In this document: piece by piece, positions 41,016 through 53,869 of the stretch
Position numbering within the stretch: the first letter of the stretch is position 1
Layout of the letters: each line of letters starts with the position of its first letter
Assembly: GCA_025618425.1 (NCBI GenBank)
Contig: CM046850.1
Coordinates: 3,243,986 to 3,307,985 of the forward strand
Length of the DNA stretch: 64,000 bases
Reading direction: 5' to 3'
From: Heliocidaris tuberculata
Taxonomy: Eukaryota; Echinodermata; Echinoidea; Camarodonta; Echinometridae
Translations under genes and position numbers: made by a program
Notes under the pieces: model-generated
Told to the model about the DNA's origin: nothing
The model's database searches: none
The model's input: only the letters and a program-made list of their open reading frames with translations

Positions 41016-44000
41016 GTAGGATCCCTTGGCGTTTATGTTGTTTTTTATTGATGAGGGATGATGTTGATAAAAATAAGTTGCGTTTTTTTATTATTATTTT
41101 TTTTTATATAGACTCTAGTTGCGATTAAACGCAAGTTTTTATGTAAGAGAGCCCTGGAAATGATGATGATTGTGATGCTAATGGTGTTTGATTTAATACT
41201 TGATTGATATGATGGTGATTATCATAATCGTTGGGATGGTTAAGACTGTGATCTTTATTATGATTACAATGATTACGATGATGTGCATGATGTCAAGTTG
41301 TATATTTTATGTTAATATTGATGATTTGTTGATCCTTTAGGGTCTAACGTTAGATTTAATGATTGTTGATATCATTGTCAGACTGTGGTGTAGGCTGTGG
41401 CTACATATTTCCAAAACAAGAGGAAGAGAGAAAATAGAAAAATAGAGAGAGAGAGAGGGGGGGGGGGGGGGATGAAACTAGAGAGCAAGGGAATGTGGAT
41501 TTGAGATTACGAAAATATAACACCTTTCCTATCTCGGTCACTCTGCTCCCTCGCATTTCGGTAAAAACCTGTAGACCTACTAGCCCCCTACCAATGACTA
41601 GACTTATGCTACGCCACTGGGTGAATTCAAGTTCGGTGTTGAGAGCTGGTGTTGGTGTTGGGGCAAAACTAGCACCAGCCACAACACCGAACCTGAAATG
41701 AAGCTGGTGCTGGGATTGACTTCACTAGGTGTTGAGCTACCAGTAATGCGATTGGTATTATTTTTATAAACCCGAATTCGGTGTTGGGGCTAGAATCAGC
41801 AGCCCAATTCACGCTCTCAACACCAACACCAACACTAACACCGAACTTGAAATCACCCACTGTGTTGAGATGATGAACGTAAAAATGGGGATGAAGTCAT
41901 CTGCTCCTGCCGATGATGATGATAGTGATGATGATCAAACTGACGAAATAGACAATGAATTCTATGATGTTATGGGAATATATAGGTGTAAATTATAGGC
42001 GAATAATTTTTTAACACAAAGTTGCCGACACCCTTCCCATATTTCGTTTAACTCCTACAAGTTGTTGTAACCCCCCCCCCCCCTTCACTTGTAATCTGCT
42101 TGATATGAAAGGTTATAGATTCTGAAATAAGGTTTTTCAACCAAATCTTTTAGATTTGAAAATAAATTGAAGCAAGTCACTGTACATGTACATAAAAAAG
42201 CGGAGAGGAAAAAGATGAAAAAGTAAAAGGAATAGTTACACAGTTAGGAAAAGAGCTACATGAAGAGGCAGAGAGAGAGAGAGAGAGAGAGCGTGTACAA
42301 TTTCCTTGTTTTAAAGAATCCACATTGAAGCTATAACATAGGTTTTTCAAAAAATCAAATAAAATCGAGTTTATGCCGCTGCACTCCCTTCGAATAAAAC
42401 AGACTAATGTTTTTTGAAAGTGGAGGAATATCAACGTCGGGATCTTTTTCTGATTACTAATTTGATGAAAGGCAATGGAAGTGGTGATTAAGGAATTGAT
42501 GATGATGATGATGATGATGACGTGGTGATGATGATTCTGATGATTCTGATGATGCTCTCTTTATAGCACCGGTATCCGCCCCTGATGCTTGTTCATGGCG
42601 CTTGATCTAAAAATGTGAGCACACATAGCATAAAAAGAGACAATTCGACTACTTAGCAGCACCCATATCCCTTTCTAATTGGAGTACATTTCAATCTTTG
42701 TAAACAGAGTTTGGAAGAGAAACCTAGCCACAAGAAGAAGCCAGGCTTTGTGCGTTTCATCATCGATGCGCTACTTGGCGAGAAGTCATCACCTTCACCA
42801 GACGAGCTAGGATTTGCTTCCTTCTCAGAGTCACCCGAAAGTGGCACCGACTTCGACGTCGAAGAGACATTCGTAGACGCCCCGTTACCGGCTGCTCGTC
42901 AAGGGAACGAAGCGAAATCCGAGGGCAGAGTCACTCCGGGGAGGGCGAGGGCGAAGAAGAGGGATGTCACTTCTGAATTTAGCATAAGCCAAAACGTCCA
43001 ATATATCGAGGAACAGTCCCAACCGTCGAACCAGGATGGAGAGGTGCCAAGGGTAAAGCCAGTAGAGGAAGAATCGAATTTAAATGTCACCAGGCTTCGA
43101 TCTACATCCAATGTGTCCAATGAAGGTCCAGAAATACCTTGGTCGCATGGAAGAGGAGACAACACACCATCGGCGACTACAGATTCTAAGGTCGGTAAAA
43201 GATGTCCAACTACTTTAAGTCATGAAGACCTAGAGACTCCAAAGACGCTCGACAACCCATGCGAATTTCAGAGCAACAACAGCAATGTAAATATTGCTTC
43301 GTCAGAGACACACGAAACCACGACCCTTTCTTCAATTCAGAAAATAGTTAAAATATCTGTAGCTGAGTCAGACATAGTCAATCATGTTGAAGGCGGGGGA
43401 AAATTGAAAGCGGGGAATGATCCCAACACCTTTACCGTCATAAAACGAGCACAAGGAATTCCCAGACGGAACCCGGACAACCAGACCAAGTTGATCCGGG
43501 ACAAGAAACGTGTAGATATGTTCACGGTAGAAAAGAAAAAGGATCCTACAAACCACCAAGAGGCATCGGAGGTGAGCACTTTTGGCAACGGCGTCTTGAG
43601 TGGAAGTGGACAGGGAAAGGTTCTGCAAAGGCAAACTACTCAAAATGTTCCACTACCTCTACTACCTTTCCCAGTTGCTGCTCATCAAAATCTACTCTAC
43701 CCAAATAGAGCCATGATGAAAACAGAGACCGCCATCTCGCAAGATGGACCTTTAGATGTGGTTGTAAAAAGACCGGCAGAGCCCGTCAAAAATCTCCGCA
43801 GGAACCTAGTGACACCAGGCGATACCCACGTCGGAACACCACTCGGCGTTAAAGGTTCTAAAGCAGACAGTGTTGGAAGGAAAGAGACCCAAGATAATGA
43901 GAAAGAGACAGAAGTTCCGAAAGTCAAAACGATATTTCAGACACAAATCCCAAGTGTAGCTGAATTGAGAGGCAAAGTTGAAGAAGCGAGGAAAGAGCTG

Positions 44001-46801
44001 GAGAGCATTGAGAAGTGCATTAGAGCTGCAAACAAACGAGCCAAAATTACAAGCGGGGCCAACAGTCCGGTACGAATGGAAACGATAACACAGAGCGAAT
44101 TATCGGCTCCTTCACCACTGAAATCTATGGAAGGTGATATATCCATTGGTGCTCAAGGTGAAGGGAAGAAAAAGCCACTTCACAGCCCTGTTTTCGACAA
44201 ACCTATTCCAAGGCTTGTTGTTTTCAAGGGCAAGAAAGTAGACACTGCTGCTACAGCTGAGAGAAAATCTGTCCAGCAAAAGGAATCAAAAGACGTTTTG
44301 AAAACCCCAATACCATGCACAGGTGAAGAAAAGAGTACAGATGGAGCTTTTGTTACAAAGAAAGGACCAGCACTGACACGACTGGCGTCTCGAAATATGC
44401 TTAGAAGGAAAGCATCACTTAGGCCTGTGAAGACGTCATCTGGATCAGACAAACATCCAATACCATTGCCTTCTAAAGTTCTAGGGAACCCACCTATCCA
44501 ATGTGTAGATCGTTGTGATACTGATGTAGTCACAGTGACTACGACAAATACTTCCAAAGGCGAGGCTGAACAAGTAAACCAATGTACAACACTAACGTGT
44601 TCCCTTCCAAGGATTCCATCTGTTTCAGATGTGACTCATACTAGAGTTGATACGGAAACAACCGACGGTTCCAATCCACCTCTGCCGCAACAGTTCAAGA
44701 AACCGACTTGCAGAGGATCTGATCCTATGACCGAAGGAACATTCTTAAGAATGAATCCAATTTTTTCCACACAACGTAAGAATCATGTTGATATCAAAAA
44801 ACTGATAAATTCCCCCAAACCCTCTGAACACCAGCTTGTATCCAACGAAGTATCTGGTGTGTTCATAGATGGCAGTATGCACGCTCTGTCGATGAAGTGG
44901 ATGCAGCCCATAACGTGCAATGTTTTCATCCATGCCATGAAATTGCTCTTTCAGTATCTCCCCAAAATCAAGCAATCGACGAGGAAATACTTTCCAGGTC
45001 CAAGTACATCAAACATTCGAGGCCTGTATGTAACCAAGATGTCAGACAAAGAACTAGAAAGTTTGTTTCAAGAAAGTCTGACGTGGTGGGAGCGGAAGCG
45101 CAATGCAGTTCTCTTCAACAGTAAGTTCTATCCTCGACGATTGTTTATGCCTTATTTTGACAAACTGGGAAACGACATAGAGCTGACTGCCGAAAGTTAT
45201 CATGTCCATGGGGTGCAGTATCTTCCTGTCATTGTTGATTATCAGAAAATCGAAGGCGGGATCACGGCAAAAGAGGGTGAGATCTACCTCAAAGAAAGTG
45301 TCCTTACATCTCGCGATCACTCAAACACTTCTCTGCGGTTTGCTAAGGAACACTTGATTAGTGTGTTGGAAGAACTAAACAAATTAGTGATGGCCTCCCT
45401 TAAATCTCAGTCCTCAGGAGCTGTACATGCCAACCTTAAACCCGGAGAAGCCGCTTACTGGTACAGAGAAATGGATAGTTGGTCGAGACGCATGAACTCG
45501 ATCGAAGATAACTCTGTAAGTGCTGGAACGGGGTGTACTAATAGCTACGATAACATGCTCACCGAATATCATCGGGTTCTGAAACAATTTAATGAATGGA
45601 AGCAAAAGCTAATCGTGTGTAAAGAATCATTTCAAAGTACAGCAAGCCAGTTGTCCAAGCTAGGGGAAAGGGAGACGACAACAGTTGTGCAGCACGGTGC
45701 AGAAAATACCAATATGCAACAAGACCATAACTCAGATCAAAGTTCGGTTGATGCCCGGACTGTTCCGACAGAATCTTCTAAAACAACCAGTCAAGTTACC
45801 AACCAGGAATCACTTCGAGAGGTGGGGAGAGATAGTAATAATAATGAAATAGCTACTGAAATAGAAATAGGAAGCAATTCTAATGCTATGAAAGTGTTGG
45901 AGAAAGATGATGGTGATAGACCATGGATTCATATTTCTGATGATCTTCATGTGGTGACTACGGCGACATTGCCCAAGAAAGACTGTGGACCAGTTGGAAA
46001 AGTAACCATTAAAATTCCATTGGTGGAGACAGGCGAAGATGCTCCTTTACTAAACAAAGATGAATCATCCAGCAAAACTGAGACCAAGGCAGAAACGAAG
46101 AGCCAAATTGTGTCCGGTGAATGCAATTCAACAACAGGCGCGGATGGAAGGCCTGCCAAGAGAAAGTTAGGTCGAGGTCCTCGTATTATAGGAGACATAC
46201 GTCGAATCGTTCACTGCCAGCGAAATAGACGTACAGACATAGTAAGTAACTTCAATGTTACACAGTTTTTTTTGTTTGTTTGTTTTTTTTTTGCTGTTGA
46301 TATCCTTTAGAAACAATTGCTGTCCAGCTTGATACCAATAAGAAAAATTACGCTGAAACTGTTGGTGGAAAAATGCAGTTTTAAAATAAGAAACGATAGT
46401 GGTGATGGTTGACCGTCAAGATCACTTACGTATAAACGAAGACACAACATCAGGTAGGGGCCTAAATTTCTAACGAACAAATTGTTAAACCAAATACCTA
46501 ATTATCGTATTTGAAAGATTCTACTTCAGCACTTTAGGGACTAAAGTTATGGGTTTTCATTCCTCATCAGCTAGTTTGATGAACTTTTGTCCCCAATTGT
46601 ATTCCCTAGCCTACAACCCAACTAAAGATCAAGTTCTGTCTAGGTTGTGGAGACACCCGACAACCCAACGGCGAGCCCCTAATCCAGTGTGCGACGTGTG
46701 ACCAAGCCTTCTTCTGCTGCACCAAGTGCCAACGAGAGACAAGGAACGAACACAGAGAGACGTGTAAGGGGGTGAAGAGACATTACTGCAGGCATTGGTA
46801 A
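40953..46801 (+). CDS. large unknown protein with C-terminal MYND zinc finger
   Basis: Three exons (40953-41015, 42708-46241, 46610-46801) join in phase to 3789 bases, 1262 aa; the middle exon is 3.5 kb. The N-terminus MGVGPSRV has Gly-2 and Ser-6, a pattern fitting N-myristoylation. Residues 22-430 are polar and probably disordered, with basic patches. A short coiled-coil follows at about 436-470 (ELRGKVEEARKELESIEKCI). A globular-looking region at about 718-915 contains LSMKWMQPITCNVFIHAMKL and SLTWWERKRNAVLF; I do not recognise it. The C-terminus is a full MYND finger: C1209, C1212, C1226, C1229, C1235, C1239, H1247, C1251, with FFCCTKCQ. MYND fingers usually bind short proline-containing peptides. 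No catalytic domain is seen, so the function is unknown. Exon 1 is assigned by phase and a usable donor. Confidence 0.8.
41619..41860. repeat. MITE with TGGGTGATTTCAAG-type ends (copy 1, in MYND intron 1)
   Basis: Ends TGGGTGAATTCAAGTTCGG and 'GAACTTGAAATCACCCA'. The body is rich in 'ggtgttggtgtt' and its complement. A second copy in the opposite orientation is at 51602-51843. Confidence 0.85.
42498..42560. repeat. (GAT)n microsatellite
   Basis: GAT triplets with interruptions, about 150 bases before the acceptor of MYND exon 2. Confidence 0.9.
42708..46241 (+). CDS. MYND-protein gene, large exon 2
   Basis: 1178 codons without a stop, acceptor 'ctttgtaaacag', donor 'ata|gtaagt'. The frame has no in-frame ATG at its beginning, so it cannot be the first exon. 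Confidence 0.93.
46610..46801 (+). CDS. MYND-protein gene, exon 3 with MYND finger
   Basis: Acceptor 'tgtattccctag', 63 codons and TAA. The cysteine/histidine spacing C-x2-C-x13-C-x2-C-x5-C-x3-CQ-x7-H-x3-C fits the MYND class, with a slightly long first loop. Confidence 0.88.
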   Translation, partial: PTTQLKIKFCLGCGDTRQPNGEPLIQCATCDQAFFCCTKCQRETRNEHRETCKGVKRHYCRHW

Positions 46802-49234
46802 CCACATGTCCATAAACAGCCAGAGCTTTGAAGCGAAGATGAACCAACTTTAACTCTTTGACTTCGGAAACCGGATGGGCCCTGTATTAAGCCTATGGGA
46901 ATGAGAGAATCCAGTAGTCATTGGGTTAAGATATATATATATATACCAGGGATTTCTGCCGAAGTTTGTGTATTATGCAACCAGATATGGGTTCGCTGAG
47001 TGACCTTCGGTGAGTTTTCGCGACTAAGAGGCACGCCATAGAGAGGTCACGCTAAAGAACGTTTAGCCAAAGTTGCTGGAAAAGAATACTGATGCAGTTA
47101 GAAATTTGTTCATCTGACCAGATATTGCGTGGCATGACAGATAAAAATATTTTCGAGTATAGGAGATGGGGAAATTAAGAACAATTTGGAGGAAGATCAA
47201 ATCTATCATGCCCATTGTGTTTGCTGTAAGTCCAGGAGTCGGAGTCACGAAAGAAAAGGTCTTCTTTTTCTCAAATTAGACATGGACCAACCAAAAGACA
47301 TACAAAACTCGTGGGGAAAGGATTTTTTAATGCAGTAAACAGATCATGTTACTGTCCTGAATATATAATTTAAATTTCCTTCTAATTTCATTTTCAGCTG
47401 TTGGGAAGAAGAAGCTCAGATTTTATAAATCATGAATGGAACACAATGTGAGAAATAATATACCATGTGGCATTATTTATTGTTGAGATGACAATTCACA
47501 TGAAAATATATGTGTAATAGAGACGGACCAACAATTTGAAGATAATGTGCTCCTTAAATTCACAAGATAAATATTTTTTTAAAAATAAAGTTGCAACGTT
47601 TGATCAATCACAGAATTAATTGTTGATTATCTATCATACACATAATACGTGAGTTGTTCACATGACTACAAAGAATTCCGTTATACCTCATTGATTTCAC
47701 TTTTCTGATTGTGAACACTATCACCCGGCCTTCGGTGTACATCTGAAAAACTTCGAAGTATACATGTATATCAGTCAGTCCAACAGTATACACGAGAAAA
47801 CAATAGTTAAAAGACATACCATACCAAGTATTCGCGGTATTACCGATTGCGTTTGATGATTGTGTTTTGAATAAGTCTACAATTTTATCTACCTTTGTAT
47901 ATTATTCGTGGTATTGATTATAAGTGAAATGCATTAAGAAAACCACGTACACTCTACAAAAGCGTTTAGACATTTTCTTACCAGATCGCCTGGTCACATT
48001 TTCTTAATCAGATTCTAGTCATTCTGACTAGGATTCTGTTCATTTTGACTAGGACTCTGTTCATTTGACTACGATTCTGTTCATCTGACTACAATTCTGT
48101 TCATTTTGAATAGGATTCTGTTCACTTCAAACCCGAAGCTGGTAGTTTTGACTAGAATAATGCAGGTGCCCGTGGGAACGTATTCTAGTCAACTCTGACT
48201 AGATTCTAGTCATATTTGACTGGATTGTTTTTAGAGTGTACACATTGGTAAAATACAATAGCAGGCAAAAAACAACAAACAAAACAAAACGATATGTATG
48301 CCAACTTTTTTTCCAGCGTCCAGTGTTAAGCGGTTTGTGATTATATACGTTTCTTATTATTCTCGGTAAATCATGAATTTGACGGAATAACACATAAATG
48401 AACAGTGACAAATGAAATGTGTCATGCGACAACTGATTTTGATAAATTTGCTTGATAAGTATTATTTTTGTTATTATACAAAATATCTCATAATGGTGAA
48501 TATGATTAGCAATTTTAGGCCTGTCCGTATATACACAACAGAACAAAACAAAAACAACGCAAAATATCGTCGGGTATTTGTCTCAGTGAGATTCCTCGGA
48601 TGACAATCTTTTGAATATAAATTTCTCAAAACCAATATACAGTCTTTGGTGAAAATAAAAGGGTCTAATAGATTTCTTTAACTGGATCAGATCTATATAC
48701 AGAAATGAGAGTAACACAACTCCTTCAAGTTCACTCAAGAAGCGTTCCCTCTAGGATATACCCTTTATTTATAAATGGATTGTGAAAATTATTTCCAAAC
48801 ATACATTCACAGATGTTGATAATTCTTTTCTTTAAAAAAAAAAGATATTCTGAAAGAGAACGAGTTGTGAAAAAGGGGGAACAGATTTGCCCAATCTTCG
48901 CCTTATCTTAAGCAGTCTTGTTGACTTCAAAGCTAATTTAAGAGAATGATTATTACATGCACCAAGAATAACACATTTCTCCAAAGTGTTATTAGTAAGA
49001 GAATGTTCTTATTCGCTTTGAAAGAATATAACATCAGTCATCAGGCATTCGAATCGTCATTCATTAAATCTCCTATGTATGCCGTTGATATCTCAGAGAA
49101 CCAAAGTAGTAGAAGTAGTAGTAGTAGTAGTAGAAGTAGTAGTTAAGTATAGTACCAAATTCGTCGACTTGTTTAGCGCAAGGCTAATCTGCAAATACAT
49201 GTAGGTCCATCCATCGGCTTACAGGATTAATGTT
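46802..49234. other. gene-free stretch after the MYND gene
   Basis: The first part should be the MYND 3' UTR (AATAAA at 47584-47589). The phrase 'tgactaggattctgttcat' is repeated about five times at 48015-48130, an irregular minisatellite. (AGT)n lies at 49107-49143. No exon is seen. Confidence 0.45.
48000..48225. repeat. irregular minisatellite, unit about 18-21 bp
   Basis: Variants of 'gactaggattctgttcatt' recur with substitutions: 48015, 48036, 48056, 48077 and 48098. Related 'agtcattctgac/tctagtca' words follow to 48225. Confidence 0.75.
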
Positions 49235-49966
49235 TCACCAAGCCCCCACTTCGGGGAGTCCCTTCTTCTCGTTTTTCCTGGATGCCTGATGCCCTGAAGC
49301 ACCTAAAGTATCCCGCGGACCTACTTCATAGGTACGACCCGTTGCTTGATATGCTGGTGGGGCAGCTATAGTGCTCACGGTGTTCCGACTGATCTGCCTA
49401 TTCAGCGGCATCGCCTGTGGCAAGAAGACCGCCTGCGATTGCATGGGGAGCATTCTGGAGTCTTCGAACGCAGAGGATACCGTTTTGGCAAACCGAGATG
49501 CGTTCCAGGGGTTGGAACATGCGATCCCATGGCAGCGCATCTCTAGAGACGGCTCGGCTGCAGATCTCTCGCGTCGACGCCCGCGGTCATCTGTTTGAGA
49601 AGAGTTGACGCCAACGCAATGGACGATGACGACGACTTGAGGAAAGGGGTCGTGACCAGTGGAGCATCTTGCGATGTTGACTATGTCCAACTCCTGATCG
49701 AGGATGTCTTCGCGATTACCGTCATCAGTTTGAGTCGTCACTCGCAGTCGGATATTTTGAGGGATGACGCGCGCGTAAACTTCCTGCCCGCTCCGTCGCC
49801 CACGGAGGAGATGCTGGCGGTAGAGGTCTGCTGCAAGTCGGGCAAGGTCCTCAGGTAAACGGCATTCGGTGTCTTTGAGTGTTTGGTGGCCAAGATAGGC
49901 CTCGCAACTCACCCACTCACAGTAGGCGTATTTCTCTGCTACTGGAGGAGCAGTAGGCCTTTCCAT
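49235..49966 (-). CDS. PTB/PID-domain adaptor-like protein, single exon
   Basis: A 243-codon frame, clearly richer in G+C than its surroundings. Residues 18-170 match the phosphotyrosine-binding (PTB/PID) fold in order: CEAYLG (first strand), LARLAADLYRQHL (helix), QEVYARVIPQNIRLRV (strand pair), LDIVNIARCSTGHDPFPQVV (the 'ISYCTAD...VFA' position) and MRCHGIACSN with the C-terminal helix NASRFAKTVSSAFED. PTB proteins bind NPxY-type peptides in membrane-receptor tails. The C-terminal 70 residues are polar and unrecognised. The first ATG is preceded by 'aaag', a weak but usable context. No splice sites are needed; the FAM43/PID1 group is comparable in size and domain, but I cannot assign a family. 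Confidence 0.75.
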   Translation of the reverse strand: MERPTAPPVAEKYAYCEWVSCEAYLGHQTLKDTECRLPEDLARLAADLYRQHLLRGRRSGQEVYARVIPQNIRLRVTTQTDDGNREDILDQELDIVNIARCSTGHDPFPQVVVIVHCVGVNSSQTDDRGRRRERSAAEPSLEMRCHGIACSNPWNASRFAKTVSSAFEDSRMLPMQSQAVFLPQAMPLNRQISRNTVSTIAAPPAYQATGRTYEVGPRDTLGASGHQASRKNEKKGLPEVGAW

Positions 49967-51207
49967 TCTTTAAATGTAGGAGTAGGTTTGGTTATTACCA
50001 GATTTTACCAACGCACTTCGTTTCGCAGCCTGCAATACGAGGAGTCCTGAAACAAATGAAGAGAAGCTGGAATTATTGACGGATTCCAAATCAATGACAA
50101 TTACAAATCGAGTGGAGTTTTCATAACGAGATAGGGCCGATATGATAAAAGCTTAATGAAATCAGTGGTTGAAACATAAGTATATTTAAATAAACATTGT
50201 TGGGCCATTACTATTCCATGCATACAACAAATAGTGGCGAGGTAATTTATTATGACAGAACCAATGCCATGAGGATCGTCTGTTTTTATAATTAATAAGT
50301 TTTTATTGATCCAATCACATTTTCTCAATCGAAAAAAATCAAACAAAACTTTTAATGCATTTTGCAGTACATAAAGACAAATCAAAGAAAAAAGAGCAAT
50401 AATGGATCTTTTATAAGTATATATAAAAAAAAGAACAATCCCACCATCAGCGTTTAATGCTTTTCTAGAATTTCTAAAATAAAACCCCATTTTGTTTCAT
50501 GCGTGTCTGTTTTATTGCGTCTTTCAGCAATATATTTTTCAACTGTGTGGAAATATTTAACATAATTTAGAAAATGGCGAACGGATGGTGCATTTCCTAG
50601 ATTTCTGCATCTGAAAATATATTGCTTCCCTAGCAGAAGCAAAAAGTTAGTTATGAAAACGTCTCTTGATTTGGTAAAAGACTACGAGGAAGGTGGTTTC
50701 AAAATGTTGTGCTTAAAATATTTGCTACAAGTTCAAAAAATAAAATGGGCCAATGAGGATCGTCTTGCTTGATGGATATATAGACAAGACGAGAAGGACA
50801 GTATTCCACTAAAACAATGGGACATTCCCATGCTTGCTGACTCCAAAATGCATGCATCTGCTTTCCAAAAATATGATTGAGTGGATGTGCACGGATACGA
50901 TCCGAGGAAAAAAGTCGCATCACTGCGACTGCACGGATTCTTAAAGAAAATGCAAAATATCATCATGTGTAAATAAATATTTAAATTTCAAAGAAGAGTA
51001 CCACCAAAAAATTATAATCGTTCGATTGTCATGACAACAGCACTTTACCAGCACGGCCCGTCGCACCAATATTGCGAATCAAGTTCAACATTCGCATGAA
51101 TACAACGGACTACTGGTAATTAAAATATCTGAGGTATAAAGGGAGGACTAAAGACGGGGGAGGCGATGAGAGGGCGAGGAAGAAAGAGAGCTGGAGAGTG
51201 AGAGGAG

Positions 51208-51257
<50 letters not shown>

Positions 51258-51600
51258 GGGTAGATAGTGAAAGCGAGAGAGAGAGAGAGAGGGGGGGGGG
51301 GGAGATCTCGGAATGTAGTTAAAAGACGTGTATATAGGCTTACATACATGCACAACAGTCAGACGAGACACAGTACTAGTACTTTACCACGCATAACTAA
51401 TTCCACTGAACACATATTTTGATAAAATAATGATGAAACAGAAATAATGTTATTGTGAGTTTTCTGCCTTTCCATATCACAAATGCTAGTCGAACATAAT
51501 CAGGACAAGCTGGCATGCAGTTCGTAGATACAATCTGAGCATAAGCAGATAAAGGTCATCTGTGACAAATTCTAAAACCCACTGACACGAATACTTCATA
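49967..51600. other. gene-free stretch upstream of the PTB gene
   Basis: No gene is supported. 51210-51300 is a (GA)n tract ending in poly-G. Open frames at 50101-50490 and 50699-50966 have no domain. Confidence 0.4.
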
Positions 51601-51601
51601 A

Positions 51602-51843
51602 TGGGTGATTTCAAGTTAGGTGTTGGTGTTAGTGTTGGTGTTGAGAGCGTGAATTGGGCTGCTGATTCTAGCCCCAACACCGAATTCTGGTTTACAAAAA
51701 TGATACCAATCACATTATTGATAGCTCAACACCTAGTGAAGTCAATCCCAGCACCAGCTTCATTTCAGGTTCGGTGTTATGGTTGGTGCTAGTTTTGCCC
51801 CAACACCAACACCAGGTTTCAACACCGAACTTGAAATCACCCA
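51602..51843. repeat. MITE with TGGGTGATTTCAAG-type ends (copy 2, inverted)
   Basis: Same element as 41619-41860 read in the opposite orientation ('gggtgatttcaagttaggtg' to 'aacttgaaatcaccca'). 'ttagtgttggtgttgagagc' and 'gattctagccccaacaccg' are shared nearly exactly. Confidence 0.88.
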
Positions 51844-51849
51844 ATGTGC

Positions 51850-53635
51850 TCATGAATGTCATGTAATCATTATTCAATTATGCACCAATGATGAATTCCA
51901 TGATACCCAGGTGGAAGTATTCTTCTCAAAGAGAAAAGCTATTCATGAGGCACCTCTGTCACTTTGGGAGTGATTATTCTAAAGTGCGCAAAGTTGGACC
52001 TCTCCACGTTTAAAATATCTGTGGATATTCATTATTTGGGGTCATTTGTGACATGTGCTAACTACGAACTGGTCTTTATTATTAGTCTACATGAATGATT
52101 AAACACTATCGAATATCCATTGTCAAGAGGGGTTCATTTATACAACAAAAGACTCCAATCAATAAATACATTCGTGCAAACAAGTAGACACATTGGTGCA
52201 TGTAGTATAAATAGAAGAGTATACAAGTGGCCAGTCACTATTCGATGTTCATCACAAGCATACACTCTAAAAACTAAAGTATCAATTCAACCTTTAAAGG
52301 GGACGAGGAGTAACAGCCTTTTCTGGTAGATTTTTACAATTTTAACTCGTCGATTCAGCATTCGCAGTATTTGATTCAGCAATATATAATGAGAAGCAAA
52401 ATTTGAAAACGCGCTAGATCATTCGCCTCGGCTCTTTTAAATATTGATTTAACACTTTATTTTTCTGATTGCATGAAAATGTGAATGATGCAGAGTTATG
52501 AAAATAAACGTCTTTGATAGCCACAAATACATGCAGAGAAAAGAAATATATACTCACCACAATGTACGGATTTAGTGCACAATCTTTTCACGTGTAGTCA
52601 TTCTCGCAAATTGAAATGTATGGCAATAATCAGTGGAGAATATAGGCTGCGACCACACTGTTGCTTCAGAAGGGCGTAGAGAAATATGTTATTGATCAAG
52701 AAACATGAGTTTATTATTTTTTTTAATCGTATTTAAAACCACAAAGAGGTGGAATACATACGTCTAGACCTCCGCGAAGCTCAAGATCACAATGATATCC
52801 TTTTATATATACTGGAAACGGATTCGCGAACACAAGTAGAACAAACCTTAGAAGAACAAAAGAGATGTCACTTGGATTGATGATTATAAAGTCCCGATTG
52901 TCGGTATGCTCCGTTTGAAGTAATCATGATACATGATGTGGAATCTTTGATCTACCAACTCAACAGAATCTTAATTCTTGTGAAAGATATGCATTTACTG
53001 CGTATTGGTCGATGTTCAGGGCCTGTTTGCGATGTCTACTCTCCGGAAATCATTTCATGATCTGTTCCCACTGTCGTGCTTGCGTAGATGGTGACCTATC
53101 TTCAATGGCTTCCATATCTAGCCCGAAGGCACATAATTACCATTCTAATTATGAACAAACATGATACATCTATCATCCTGTACCAAACACACGCAAAGAG
53201 CGGAATATATTTTTGGAAGTAGCCGACCTTCCGTGAAAATGTAATTAGCGATCGATGCTGCTTAATTCAATGTCACAGAAAATACATCAGCGCATGCTAA
53301 CTGCGTGTGATGTTACTCCTATATCCGATTGAGATTTTTTCTTGGGTTTTAACTGTCGATTCTGCTTGCAATTTACAGTAAAGACAGGCAAATTAGAAAA
53401 TCACAGAGTAATCGTCAAAATATTATAATGTCGATCGTCAGCTCAATGTAGATGAGACGTGAACAATTAAATTTTACAGAGGATGCGCTGCAATCGCTGA
53501 TAATGGCAACAGTTGAGCGTCGGTGGCGTATAATGTCTGTCACTGCTTGTAAATAAAAACGATCACGCCTGGAGCAATTGCGGATAGGTTTCCACCTGGT
53601 ACGAGTAGAGTAGACGGCATGGCTCGGAGATGAGG
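51850..53635. other. gene-free stretch
   Basis: No exon, RNA gene or strong repeat is recognised. Confidence 0.4.
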
Positions 53636-53639
53636 AATA

Positions 53640-53840
53640 TCGGGGGGGGGGGGGGGGGAGGAGGAGGAGGAGGAGGCAGTAATTGTCGCTGTAGGCCCGG
53701 GGGTGTTTCTACTTTCCAGTATCAAACTGAACTGATAAGAACCGGAGCTATATGGGTAAAAATGGTCGGGGCTTGAATCTTTGCAAGCACTCATATACCC
53801 ATTGCCTACGGGAAACAGGGGGGGGGGGGGGGGGGGGGAG
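53640..53840. repeat. poly-G tracts
   Basis: Runs of about 17 G at 53642-53658 followed by (GGA)n, and about 21 G at 53818-53838. Confidence 0.9.
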
Positions 53841-53869
53841 GGTTTCATCAAGTGTCTTGTCGGTGATTT

